Assembly (NCBI GenBank): GCA_013140785.1
Contig: JABFRZ010000648.1
Span: forward strand, 1-9,250
Direction of reading: 5' to 3'
Source: Planctomycetota bacterium
GTDB lineage: Bacteria; Planctomycetota; UBA1135; GCA-002686595
DNA length: 9,250 nt
Shown: positions 1-7,956 of the stretch, piece by piece
Numbering within the stretch: the stretch's first letter is position 1
Layout of the letters: every line of letters starts with the position of its first letter
Notes under the pieces: generated by a model
What the model saw: only the letters and a program-made list of their open reading frames with translations
Told to the model about the DNA's origin: nothing
The model's database searches: none
Program-made: the position numbers and the translations under genes

Positions 1-1393
1 GCTCCGCCGCGCGCGCGTGGTCCTTGGCCCAGATCGTCTCCCAGTCGCGCTTCGGGAAGGCCGCGCGCTTCACGTTGATCAGGTGGCGCGCACTGATGTT
101 GTCCGAGGTGATGTTGCCGGCCTGCGGGCCGCAGCCGAGGCTCATCGAGGGCACGAGGTTCGTGCTGTAGCCAACCGCGCCTTGCGAGGTCGGGCCGTTC
201 ACGACGATGCGGTTGGCGGGCTTCTCGAGGAACCAGGCCTCGAGCACCGTCGGATCGCGCGCCCACAGCCCGAGCGTGTGCCCGAGGCCGCCGTACTCGA
301 GCATCGCGATCGATACCGCGCAGCCCTCTTCCCAGCCATCCACCTCGTGCACGGAGAGCAGTGGCGCGAGAATCTCGATCGAGAGCGGGTGTTCCTTGCC
401 GACGCCGCCCTGGCGCGCGAGCAAGACGCTGGTCGCGCTCGGGACCTGGAAGCCCGCCAGCTGCGCGATGCGCGCGGGATCGATCCCTACGACGTCGGGG
501 TTCATGTGCCCGCGCACGTTGCAGAGCCGCTCGAGCTTCTTCGTCTCCTCCTCGTTGCACAGGTGCGCGCCGCGCTTCTGCAGCGCCTTCAGCAGCGCGC
601 CCGCGATCGGCTGGTCGAGCACGAGGCCCTGCTCCGAGCAGCACAGTGTCCCGTTGTCGAAGCCCTGGCTCTCGACCAACCAGCGCGCGGCCGCCTCGAC
701 GTCGGCCGAGCGGTCCACGTAGGCCGGCACGTTGCCTGGGCCCACTCCGTACGCCGGCTTGCCCGAGCTGTAGGCCGCGTTGACCAGGCCCGCGCCGCCG
801 GTCGCGAGGATCATCGCGACCTTCGGGTGCTTCATCAGCGCACCGGTCGACTCGATGGTCGGGTTGGCGAGCGACTGCACGAGGTCCGCCGGCCCGCCCG
901 CGCGCTCGATGGCGCGTCGCAGCACCTCGGCCGTCTCGCCGATGCAGCGCCGCGCACGCGGGTGCGGGCTGATCACGATCGCGTTGCGGCCCTTGACGGC
1001 GATCAGCGCCTTGAAGAGCGCTGTCGAAGTCGGGTTCGTGGTCGGGACGATGCCCGCGATCACTCCGACCGGCGTCCCGATCTCGATCACCCCGCGTTGC
1101 TCGTCGCGCGTGAGGATCCCACACGTCTTCTCGTTCTTGATGGAGGCCCAGGTGCCCTCCGAGCCGAGCAGGTTCTTGAGGATCTTGTAGTGGACGCGCC
1201 CGATGCCGGTCTCCTCGACCGCGAGCTTGGCGAGCGCGTAGGCGTTGGCCGCACCAGCCTTGGCCATGGCCTCGCACAACTTGTCCACCTCGGCTTGCGA
1301 GGCGTGCGCGATCGCCGCCTGGGCGCGGAAGGCGCGCTCGGCGCAGTCGCGCACGTCCTGCAGCGCGCGCAGGTCGGGGTCGAGCTCGGCCAC
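1..1393 (-). CDS. CoA-acylating aldehyde dehydrogenase of a microcompartment operon (3' end outside window)
   Basis: Predicted to oxidise an aldehyde to acyl-CoA with NAD+ and CoA. I translated 464 codons from a GTG at 1393; an in-frame TAG lies five codons upstream, so this is the only plausible start. It is preceded by a weak GAGAA. The family signatures are in order: VEETGIG (about 59-65), VPTTNPTSTALFKAL (116-130), a Rossmann-side ISPHPRA (141-147), ILATGG (195-200), YGVGPGNVPAYVD (215-227) and the active-site segment FDNGTLCCSEQ, with C251 as the catalytic Cys by alignment to the family. Near the C-terminus comes a GCGPQAGNITSDN stretch. This pattern is closer to the AdhE N-terminal domain/SucD type (FDNG-x-x-CASEQ) than to EutE. 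It lies 32 bases after a BMC shell gene, which makes a lumenal role likely. Substrate is unknown. The C-terminus, where an encapsulation peptide could sit, is off the window. Confidence 0.9.
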   Translation of the reverse strand, partial: MAELDPDLRALQDVRDCAERAFRAQAAIAHASQAEVDKLCEAMAKAGAANAYALAKLAVEETGIGRVHYKILKNLLGSEGTWASIKNEKTCGILTRDEQRGVIEIGTPVGVIAGIVPTTNPTSTALFKALIAVKGRNAIVISPHPRARRCIGETAEVLRRAIERAGGPADLVQSLANPTIESTGALMKHPKVAMILATGGAGLVNAAYSSGKPAYGVGPGNVPAYVDRSADVEAAARWLVESQGFDNGTLCCSEQGLVLDQPIAGALLKALQKRGAHLCNEEETKKLERLCNVRGHMNPDVVGIDPARIAQLAGFQVPSATSVLLARQGGVGKEHPLSIEILAPLLSVHEVDGWEEGCAVSIAMLEYGGLGHTLGLWARDPTVLEAWFLEKPANRIVVNGPTSQGAVGYSTNLVPSMSLGCGPQAGNITSDNISARHLINVKRAAFPKRDWETIWAKDHARAAE

Positions 1394-1425
1394 GTCGTTC
1401 TCTGGCTACACGGCGAGCCGAACGC

Positions 1426-1728
<303 letters not shown>

Positions 1729-1735
1729 GCCATCT

Positions 1736-1741
1736 TCCTCC
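1736..1741 (-). promoter_or_regulatory. Shine-Dalgarno of the BMC-H gene
   Basis: GGAGGA on the minus strand, seven bases before the GTG start at 1728. It is the strongest ribosome binding site in this part of the window and decides the GTG start over the out-of-frame ATG between them. It fits the very high expression a shell protein needs. Confidence 0.8.
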
Positions 1742-1756
1742 GGTCAGGGTGCATAG

Positions 1757-1910
1757 GGTTCGCGAAAGAATGACTTCGCAGTTTCGGCGAGCCATCGTCG
1801 CCGGTGGCAAGGCGCGCCGACGCAGGCAACCTGCATGGTTTCCGAGGAGGCGCAACGCAGCCAGCGGCGGCGAGGGCCGGCGAAACTGTGAAGTTATTCT
1901 TGAGCGGACC
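1757..1910. repeat. Imperfect long inverted repeat upstream of the BMC operon (33-base arms)
   Basis: The arm at 1757-1789 (read on the minus strand) and the arm at 1878-1910 (read on the plus strand) match at 27 of 33 bases. They share the blocks CGAAACTG, GAAGT and ATTCTT, and both continue outward with a C then ATG (one T inserted on the left). The arms are 88 bases apart. Near the centre is a small hairpin (GCAGG-CAA-CCTGC, 1822-1834). The stretch is AT-richer in the arms than its surroundings and carries no convincing gene. Two readings are possible. It may be a small mobile or palindromic element with terminal inverted repeats, or two outward-facing copies of one control site, the left one lying 28 to 61 bases before the BMC-H start. 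Each arm contains GAAACT, 16 bases, then GCG(A/G)AC, a spacing that would suit an ECF-sigma promoter; that is only inference. Confidence 0.7.
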
Positions 1911-1958
1911 CATGGGACGGGGCGGGGGCCGCGCAGTCTAGCGAGGCGGGGCGGAGTT

Positions 1959-1989
1959 CCAACGCTCGAGTGGCGCGAGCGGACGTTGG
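1959..1989. terminator. Candidate stem-loop after the sulfatase-like gene
   Basis: CCAAC-GCTCG pairs with CGAGC-GTTGG around a seven-base loop, with four unpaired bases (GGAC on the plus strand) on one side, giving ten GC-rich pairs. It lies 41 to 71 bases past the stop of the sulfatase-like gene on the minus strand. No T-run follows on either strand, so it is not a classical intrinsic terminator. It could be a Rho-independent-like 3' end, an RNA-stabilising hairpin, or chance in a GC-rich spacer. A second small hairpin on the minus strand (GCTTG-TCC-CAAGC, about 2010-2022) lies between the stop and this one. Confidence 0.3.
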
Positions 1990-2030
1990 CGGGAAGGTGT
2001 AGGCCGCTTGGGACAAGCCTGCACTCGCGA

Positions 2031-3500
2031 TCAGCGCCCGATCAAGAGCGGCGCGCCGCCGCAGCTCGGGCACGGGCCGGGTTCGTCGCGGCGCTGGTCG
2101 AGGTGCGCGGGACAAGTCCAAGCCCACTCGGCCTCGACCGGCTCGGTGCCTGTGTAGCCGAGCGAGCTCAGGCTGCGCCGAGCTTCGACGACGGCAGAGC
2201 CGTCCGGACGCGCGTCGTCGGGCGCCTCGAAGGGCTTGGTGACCCAGGGCGCCTCCTCGGCCAAGAGCTGGAGCAGGCGGCACGCCTCCTCGGGACGGGC
2301 GCCGAAGAGGTTCTGCTCCTCACGCGGATCCACCGTCAAATTGTAGAGCTCGCTCTTCCTGAACTGGGTCGGCCGGTAGATCAACTTCCAATCGCGCTCC
2401 ATCGCCAGGTAGAGGAAGTCGTCGAGCGGGCGCGCGCGCACCATGCCGGCGTTCCAGTCGTAGCCGTTGATCTGGTCGGCGAAGGCCGTGCGTGGCGCCT
2501 CGGGCTCGCCCTCGATCAGCGCGCGCAGGGAGCGCCCGGACACGGGCCGGGACGGCTCGAGCCCGAGGTAATCGAGGATCGTCGGGAAGATGTCCACCGT
2601 GCGCACGAGCCCCGGGACGGCCGCCGCCTGCTCGGCCCCTGGCACGCGCACGATCAAGGGCACGCGGATCTGCTCCTGATAGAGCAGGCGATGCCCGGCC
2701 CAGCCGTGGTCCATCAGGCCCTGGCCGTGGTCGGCCACCACGACGACCAGCGTGTCTTCGTAGAGCCCCCGCGCCCGCAGGGACTCGAACAGCCGCCCGA
2801 TCTGGGCGTCCATGTACTGCACCTCCTCGGCGTAGAAGGCCTGCATGCCGGGCGCCACTCTTGCGCCCGGATCGTAGCGGCCGAGGCCGGGCGGAAGGCG
2901 CGCGAGGTCGTGGGGATCCCAGTAGTGCACCCACAGGAAGAACGGCTCCTCGGCCAGGTTCGAGGTCACGAGTTCGGTCGTCTCGTCGGACCGGCGCTGG
3001 TGATCGCCCACGTCCCAGCGGAAATCGCCCTTCTTCTTCTTCATGTCGGCCTGCAGGTCCTCGAACACGTCGAAGCCGCGCTCGAGGCCGAAGAAGCGCG
3101 AGACCGGGAAGGCGCTGTGCACGGCGCGCGTGTGAAAACCGTGCGCGGCGAGCACGCTCGCGAGCGTCTCGGCCTCGTCGCTCAGGCGATAGCCGCCGTC
3201 GGCGAAGATCACGCGCAAGCCGTGCTCGTGGTTGTAGAGCCCGGTCAGGATCGAGGCGTGCGAAACGGGCGTGACGGAGGCCGTACTGACAGCGAGGTCG
3301 AAGCGCGTGCCCTCGGCCGCGAGCGCGTCGAGACTCGGGGTCGCGCGCCCTGGCCTGCCATAGCACGAGAGATAGTCGGCGCGCGTCGTGTCGAGCGTGA
3401 TCAGGAGCACGTTGCGGGGCGTGGCGCCCGCGCCCGAGCCGCAGGCCGCGCACAGGCCGAGCACGAGCGCCAGGAGATCGGGACGAGTGCCGTGGGTCAT
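2031..3500 (-). CDS. Secreted sulfatase-superfamily hydrolase with Thr at the formylglycine position and a C-terminal Cys/His tail
   Basis: 489 residues of the alkaline phosphatase/sulfatase superfamily. Visible motifs: the first metal-binding segment NVLLITLDTTRADYLSCYG (30-48, D37), the nucleophile region SVTPVSHASILTG (75-87), and the second metal site VVVADHGQGLMDHGWAGH (253-270, D257, H258). Aligned by the invariant SHAS/SRAS block, the residue that sulfatases convert to formylglycine (Cys or Ser in C/S-x-P-x-R) is T77, so a formylglycine mechanism is unlikely. A phosphatase, phosphodiesterase or phosphotransferase activity is as plausible as a sulfatase. The N-terminus has a hydrophobic stretch ending in LCAAC (16-20), an imperfect lipobox, so export and perhaps lipidation are likely. 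The last 30 residues (WTCPAHLDQ..PGPCPSCGG; C463, H466, C477, C480) resemble the heavy-metal-binding domain of copper/zinc export proteins. ATG start; weak GGA six bases upstream. It follows the glycosyltransferase gene by 42 bases. Confidence 0.85.
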   Translation of the reverse strand: MTHGTRPDLLALVLGLCAACGSGAGATPRNVLLITLDTTRADYLSCYGRPGRATPSLDALAAEGTRFDLAVSTASVTPVSHASILTGLYNHEHGLRVIFADGGYRLSDEAETLASVLAAHGFHTRAVHSAFPVSRFFGLERGFDVFEDLQADMKKKKGDFRWDVGDHQRRSDETTELVTSNLAEEPFFLWVHYWDPHDLARLPPGLGRYDPGARVAPGMQAFYAEEVQYMDAQIGRLFESLRARGLYEDTLVVVVADHGQGLMDHGWAGHRLLYQEQIRVPLIVRVPGAEQAAAVPGLVRTVDIFPTILDYLGLEPSRPVSGRSLRALIEGEPEAPRTAFADQINGYDWNAGMVRARPLDDFLYLAMERDWKLIYRPTQFRKSELYNLTVDPREEQNLFGARPEEACRLLQLLAEEAPWVTKPFEAPDDARPDGSAVVEARRSLSSLGYTGTEPVEAEWAWTCPAHLDQRRDEPGPCPSCGGAPLLIGR

Positions 3501-3542
3501 GCTCGTCCACTCAATACTATCCGCCTACGCACCCGCCGCGCC

Positions 3543-5150
3543 TCAACCGTCGTCCAGCGCGAGCACCCGCGCCCCCGGGAAGCGTCGCGCGAGCTCGGCG
3601 TCGTCCACGAAGGTCGCGAACACGAGTGCGCGCTCGTCGAGCGTGAGCGCGCGCATCGTCAGCACCCGCCCGTCGTGGTGGAAGGGTTCCTGCTTGGCCA
3701 GCGAGCGCAGACCGCGGCGCTGCACCAGGAGGTTGTTGAAGACATCGAACACCACCACGCCGCGCGCGACCAGGTACTCGTGCGGCGCGTCGTGCTCGTG
3801 GGCCACGAAGCCGCGCCCGCCGACGGGCGTACGTGCGATGGTCGCATCGTTGAGTCCGCGCCGGTCCACCGTGGTCCAGCGCGTGTAGTACGGCACGGCT
3901 CCGGCCCCGCCCACGCACAGCACCACCTCGCGCGGCAGCACGCCGGCCTCGATGAAGCGCCGCAGTGTGCGCCCCTCCTCGACGCGCATGCGCGTGTACT
4001 CGGTGATGCCTTCGACCGACTGCAGGCCGTAGTGATTGGCGGGCACGCGCTCGAAGCCGAGCTGCGTGGTCACGAGCAGGGCCAGCGCGCCGAGCGCGGC
4101 CAGCACCCGTCCCGCGGCAGGCGCGCGCGGGAGCGCCGCCAGCACCGCCAAGCCCTCGACCAAGAGCCAGTAGACGAGTGGGAAGACGTGCACGAAGAAG
4201 CGCAGCTCGAACACGTCACCGCCGACCGCCAGCACGTAGGCGCCGTAGACCGCCAGCACGAACAGCACCGCGGCCGCCTCGCGCCGGCGCGGCCCGAACA
4301 GCGCGACCAACGCGAGCGGTGTGAACCACCCGATCCGGTAGCAATCGTGGAAGTAGGCGAAGTAGCGCCGTCCCTGCTCGAGCCACAGCCCGCCGACCTT
4401 GGCGTAGAACGTGTTCGGCAGCCACTCGCCGTAGTAGCCACGCCGCCACAGGAAGTGGCCAGCGACGACCAGCGTGAACGGCGCGAGCCACAGGAGCGCC
4501 GCGCGCCGACTGCGACGCCGACGCAGGACTTCGAGAGCCAGCAGCGCGAACGCCAGCCCGCCGAACAAGATCCCCTCCGGCCGCGTGAGGGCCGCGCCCG
4601 CGAACAGGAGTCCACACCCCAGCGCGTCGCGCCGCTCGCGCTTCCAGGGCGCGAACAGGCGCGCGTAGCCGAGGAACACGAGCAACGTGAAGAGCATCGT
4701 CTCGAGCCCGCCCGTGCACCACGCGGCGAAGCTCCTGCTGGCCGCCAGCACCAGCACGAGCAGCCACGGGAAGAGCGAGCTGTGTGCGCGCCCGCGCGCG
4801 GCGAAGCGCTGGAGCGCGACGAGCAAGAGCGCCCCACACGCGACGCCCAGCAAGTTCGAGAGCACCTCCGGCGCGAGCCCGAGCTCCATCCCGGCGGCCA
4901 GCAAGAGCACCCAGGAGAAGTTGGTGTAGCCCTCGACGCGCTCGCCCACGTTCCATACCAGACCCAGCCCGTCGCTCAGGTTCTCGGCGTAGCGGAAGCT
5001 GATGAAGGCGTCGTCGCCCAAGGACCAAGTGCGTTCTACGTTCCAGGCGAAGAGGGCGGCCACGGCCAGCGTACACAGGACCACGGCCGCGCCCGGCAGA
5101 GTCCTGCATGCGGCTCGCGGCGGCGCCCCCGATCCGGCTCCTTCGGCCAT
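3543..5150 (-). CDS. GT-C fold membrane glycosyltransferase, AftB/GT89-like
   Basis: A polytopic membrane protein of 535 residues from the ATG at 5150. The first membrane helix (about 20-36) is followed by an exported loop with an Asp pair and a long conserved block, SLGDDAFISFRYAENL (43-58) then GLGLVWNVGERVEGYTN (61-77). This resembles the mycobacterial arabinofuranosyltransferase AftB (GT89) group, where an acidic pair after the first helix is the expected catalytic/metal site. Further family-like marks are GLET (148-151), LTRPEG (188-193), YYGEWLPNTFYAK (239-251) and GGDVFELRFF (310-319), then a soluble C-terminal domain of about 170 residues. It would use a lipid-linked sugar on the outer face of the inner membrane; donor and acceptor are not known here. 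The start is uncertain: in-frame codons at 5165, 5267 and 5270 (TTG) would add up to 40 Arg-rich residues, and none has a clear ribosome site. I chose 5150 as the closest ATG to the first helix. Confidence 0.78.
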   Translation of the reverse strand: MAEGAGSGAPPRAACRTLPGAAVVLCTLAVAALFAWNVERTWSLGDDAFISFRYAENLSDGLGLVWNVGERVEGYTNFSWVLLLAAGMELGLAPEVLSNLLGVACGALLLVALQRFAARGRAHSSLFPWLLVLVLAASRSFAAWCTGGLETMLFTLLVFLGYARLFAPWKRERRDALGCGLLFAGAALTRPEGILFGGLAFALLALEVLRRRRSRRAALLWLAPFTLVVAGHFLWRRGYYGEWLPNTFYAKVGGLWLEQGRRYFAYFHDCYRIGWFTPLALVALFGPRRREAAAVLFVLAVYGAYVLAVGGDVFELRFFVHVFPLVYWLLVEGLAVLAALPRAPAAGRVLAALGALALLVTTQLGFERVPANHYGLQSVEGITEYTRMRVEEGRTLRRFIEAGVLPREVVLCVGGAGAVPYYTRWTTVDRRGLNDATIARTPVGGRGFVAHEHDAPHEYLVARGVVVFDVFNNLLVQRRGLRSLAKQEPFHHDGRVLTMRALTLDERALVFATFVDDAELARRFPGARVLALDDG

Positions 5151-5381
5151 CGCGCGCGGGACCATGGACGGAGGGTGACGGACGGGGAGTCTCTTCCTCG
5201 AGGACGTTCTGCCGGCACGGGCTCGCCGAGGTCGGGAGCGGAAGGTATCGGGACCCCCGCTTGCCATCAACCGCTCGCGCCCCGAAGAAGCGCGCAGCCC
5301 CTGCGCCGCGTGCGGCCCGAACGGAGGACGATTCGCGCCGTGGAAGCCCCGCCGGACGCCCCGCCGAGAGGCTTCAGAGTT

Positions 5382-7583
5382 TCAGAAGCGGTAGGTCTTC
5401 AACTCCAGCCGCTCGAATTCCTGCGCGCCCTCGACGATCCGCAACCAGGCGTCCAGCGGCGCGTCTTCGAAGACCTGCGTCTCGCCCCCGTTGGGCCAGC
5501 GCACCTCGATGCGCATGACGCGTTGCGCCTGGCCCAAGCCGATCTCGAGCCGGTGCGGCGAGCCACCGAAGCTCGAGACACTGCCCATGGCGCGATGCAG
5601 CACGCGCGTCCCGCTCTCGGCCTGCAGGTGCACCTCGACGCGCGCGCCCACGGCGTCGCGGTTCGTGCGCGTGCCCACCAGCGAGAGGACGAGCCAATGG
5701 TGGTCACGCGGCGAGCGGTTCTCGAACAGGCCGTTCGCATAGACGTCCACCGGCACGAAGCCGCCCATCTTGTGGAAGATGTCCTGATCGCCATCACCGT
5801 CGAAGTCGGCGAACCCGATGCCGTGGCCCTTCTGCAGGTGGCCGAGGCCGCTCGCGGCCGTCTCATCCGCGAAGCGCTCGCCCCCGAGGTTGTGCAGGTA
5901 CACGTTGGGCATGAGCGACTGGAGCAAGGGATCACCCGTCCCGAGGTAGACGTCTTGCCAGCCGTCGCCGTCGGCATCGCCGAAGTTGGCGCCCATCGCG
6001 AGCCAGGGGTGGTCGAGCCCGACGCGAGCGGCCACGTCTTCGAAGCGGCCATCCCCCAGGTTCCGGTGGAGGCACGAGGAAGCCCCCTTGTGCGGCAGCG
6101 ATAAGGCCTCGGCGGCCAGGTCGGCGATCGAGGCGGAATAGGCGTTCACCCACAGGTCGAGGCGCCCGTCCTCGTCGTAGTCGAAGAACCAACAGGCGAA
6201 GCTGCGGCCCGAGGGCTCCAGCACTCCGGCTTCGGCCGCGACGTCCGCGAAGCGGCCATTGCCATCGTTCCGGTAGAGGCGGTTGAACCCGATGTTCGAA
6301 ACGTACAGGTCGAGGTCGCCGTCCTCGTCGTAGTCCCCGGCCGCGACGCCCTTGGCGTAACGGTCGTTGCGCACCCCGGCCTGGCTAGCAACGTCGGTGA
6401 AGACTCCACTGCCGTCGTTACGGAAGAGCTGGGAAGGGTTGTCACCCAGGCCGCGCGACTCCTCGATCTCGACGCGCGATTCGTTGCCCACGTACAGATC
6501 GAGGCTCCCGTCCCCGTCGAAATCGCCGAAGGTCGCGGCCTGCGAGGGAAAGGCGGGCTCGGCCAGGCCCGCCGCGCGCGTCACGTCTCTGAAGCGTTCG
6601 CCCCCCTCGTTGCGCAAGAGGCTGCGCCGGATGCGGCCGTAGTCCAGCAGCCACCCACCGCGCAGGACGACGATGTCCTGGTCGCCGTCCTCGTCGTAGT
6701 CGCCCGCGATCAAGTTGAGGCCCCCGAGCTGCTCGGACGCCCCGGAGGACTCCGAACGGTCCTCGAAGGTGCCGTCGCCGCGGCTGTGGAAGTAACGCAG
6801 CGAGCCCCGCGGATCCGAGGTCGAGGTCAAGACATCGAGCCAGCCGTCTCCGTCGAAGTCCTCCACCGCCACGCCGCCCGCCAGGCTGCTGGCATCGACT
6901 CCGGCCTGGACAGCCACGTCGCGGAACAGCGGCTCATCCGCTACCTCGCCGAAGACGCGCGCGGGAATGCGCTGGTCTTCGGGCAGGTCGTCCGGCGACT
7001 CGCCGAGCAGCAGAGTCGTCAAGTTCACGAGCCAGCGCGCGCCGAGGTTCTCGGGACTCGTCGCCAACACGGCTCGGTACAGGCTGCGCGCCTGCTGCGC
7101 GGGATGACGCACGGTGTGCAGCGCGCCCGCGCGGGCCGGGAGGATGCAACAGTCGGCATTGTGGCGCTCGATGCAGTTCTGGTTCTCGGCCTCCCGCAAC
7201 CAGGCACGGGCGAGCTCACGCTCCGTGCGCTGCAAGTGCGCATCGCCGCTCGCGGTCGAGCGCGCCAGGGTGTCCTCGAGCAACTCGATCGAACGCCTCA
7301 CCTCACCGGCCTCGAGGAACTCGTTCGCCAGTTCGAGCTGCAACGGCACGCGCTGCTCGTCGGTCCCTGCGAGAGCGGAGAGCTTGGCCTCCAGTTCCAG
7401 GCGCGGGGCGCGACCGTACTGCGGACACGCTCCCGCGAAGAGTTCATCGCCGATGCGGCGAAACTCCTCGGCCGGTGTGGGCACGCTCGCACCAGGGACC
7501 ATGCTCGGTCCTGGAGCCGAACTCCTGGTCAAGAGCAGAAGTCCCGCCGCCAGGAGCAGCGCGAGGAGAACGAGTCGTGTCAT
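5382..7583 (-). CDS. Exported FG-GAP/VCBS repeat protein with C-terminal ASPIC/UnbV domain (CRTAC1-like)
   Basis: 733 residues. A signal peptide or anchor comes first (MTRLVLLALLLAAGLLLL). A helical, TPR-like region follows (about 35-210), holding a Cys/His patch NCIERHNADCCILP (136-149) and ARWLVNL (182-188), which recur in CRTAC1-type bacterial proteins as I recall them. Seven calcium-binding type Asp motifs of the form D-x-D-x-D-G-x-x-D come next: 242, 295, 354, 417, 468, 536 and 593. These are the blades of a predicted seven-bladed beta-propeller. The ASPIC/UnbV domain closes the protein (about 640-715; RTNRDAVGARVEV, VRWPNGG). Extracellular calcium-bound binding or adhesion is the likely role; the ligand is unknown. 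The ATG at 7583 is chosen because it directly precedes the signal sequence. A frame open to 7856 would put about 90 non-conserved residues before the signal, so it is rejected. It heads a co-directional run with the glycosyltransferase gene 231 bases downstream. Confidence 0.9.
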   Translation of the reverse strand: MTRLVLLALLLAAGLLLLTRSSAPGPSMVPGASVPTPAEEFRRIGDELFAGACPQYGRAPRLELEAKLSALAGTDEQRVPLQLELANEFLEAGEVRRSIELLEDTLARSTASGDAHLQRTERELARAWLREAENQNCIERHNADCCILPARAGALHTVRHPAQQARSLYRAVLATSPENLGARWLVNLTTLLLGESPDDLPEDQRIPARVFGEVADEPLFRDVAVQAGVDASSLAGGVAVEDFDGDGWLDVLTSTSDPRGSLRYFHSRGDGTFEDRSESSGASEQLGGLNLIAGDYDEDGDQDIVVLRGGWLLDYGRIRRSLLRNEGGERFRDVTRAAGLAEPAFPSQAATFGDFDGDGSLDLYVGNESRVEIEESRGLGDNPSQLFRNDGSGVFTDVASQAGVRNDRYAKGVAAGDYDEDGDLDLYVSNIGFNRLYRNDGNGRFADVAAEAGVLEPSGRSFACWFFDYDEDGRLDLWVNAYSASIADLAAEALSLPHKGASSCLHRNLGDGRFEDVAARVGLDHPWLAMGANFGDADGDGWQDVYLGTGDPLLQSLMPNVYLHNLGGERFADETAASGLGHLQKGHGIGFADFDGDGDQDIFHKMGGFVPVDVYANGLFENRSPRDHHWLVLSLVGTRTNRDAVGARVEVHLQAESGTRVLHRAMGSVSSFGGSPHRLEIGLGQAQRVMRIEVRWPNGGETQVFEDAPLDAWLRIVEGAQEFERLELKTYRF

Positions 7584-7614
7584 CGAGAACGTGGAGAACG
7601 TCGATCGCCTCCGG

Positions 7615-7663
7615 GGGAGAACGGATTCCAGCTCTAGCGCACCCCGGAATGCCCGTTTCTCCC
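7615..7663 (-). promoter_or_regulatory. Structured leader: long imperfect hairpin upstream of the FG-GAP gene
   Basis: The 15 bases at 7615-7629 pair completely with 7646-7663, with three bulged bases in the second arm (two after GGAAT, one T in CGTTTC). The loop is 16 bases. An alternative outer pairing exists between 7609-7617 (CTCCGGGGG) and 7669-7678 (CCCCCGGGAG), so two folds compete for the same GGG. The structure ends about 30 bases before the ATG at 7583, and the only GGAGG in the leader (7608-7612) sits in the alternative stem. It could be translation control, RNA stabilisation or a leftover terminator; no regulator is identified. Confidence 0.4.
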
Positions 7664-7780
7664 GAACGCCCCCGGGAGTTTGATCGCCTTTCTTCCAGGG
7701 CGATTGCGCCCACGTTTCGGTCGATTGCCTGCGCGAGGTCTTACGAGTTGGCACTCGCAAGGCCACTGACTCCGGAGACT

Positions 7781-7851
7781 TCAGAAGTGGTAGGTCTTCC
7801 ACTCCAGCCGCTCGAATACCTGCGCGCCCTCGATGATGCGCAGCAGACGTG
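7781..7851 (-). pseudogene. Remnant of the 3' end of a second FG-GAP/UnbV gene
   Basis: This 71-base stretch repeats the end of the intact FG-GAP gene (5382-5450): over the first 63 aligned bases only five differ. Read on the minus strand it encodes LRIIEGAQVFERLEWKTYHF and a stop, against LRIVEGAQEFERLELKTYRF in the intact protein. Similarity fades at about 7851, and an in-frame TGA lies four codons before the LRI, so nothing upstream can be read into it. The differences are mostly at wobble positions or give mild replacements, which suggests it came from a gene that was under selection before it was cut off. It is non-functional as it stands. A small hairpin (CGAGT-TGGC-ACTCG, 7744-7757) 24 bases past its stop may be the old gene's 3' structure. 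Confidence 0.85.
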
Positions 7852-7956
7852 GTCATGGGATTCCGGCAGCCCGATTGCCCGTTCTGTAAGGACGAGGCTA
7901 GGCTGCAGGGGTGGAGCAGGAGCCCTCGGGTTCGCCGGGGACCTCCACGCGGTTCT

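Noticed and set aside
5151..5381. Possible gene or regulatory element between the FG-GAP and glycosyltransferase genes
   Set aside because: The stretch holds only in-frame alternative starts of the glycosyltransferase gene and a short GGCGGGGC direct repeat; nothing else could be supported.
1749..6104. A 1451-codon plus-strand open frame
   Set aside because: It runs antisense through three recognisable genes and the inverted repeat, and the product is Arg/Glu/His/Gln-rich without domains.
7875..7904. Possible sigma-70 promoter for the small gene (TTGCCC with a TAGGCT about 18 bases on)
   Set aside because: The -10 match is too weak to support, and such partial matches are expected by chance.
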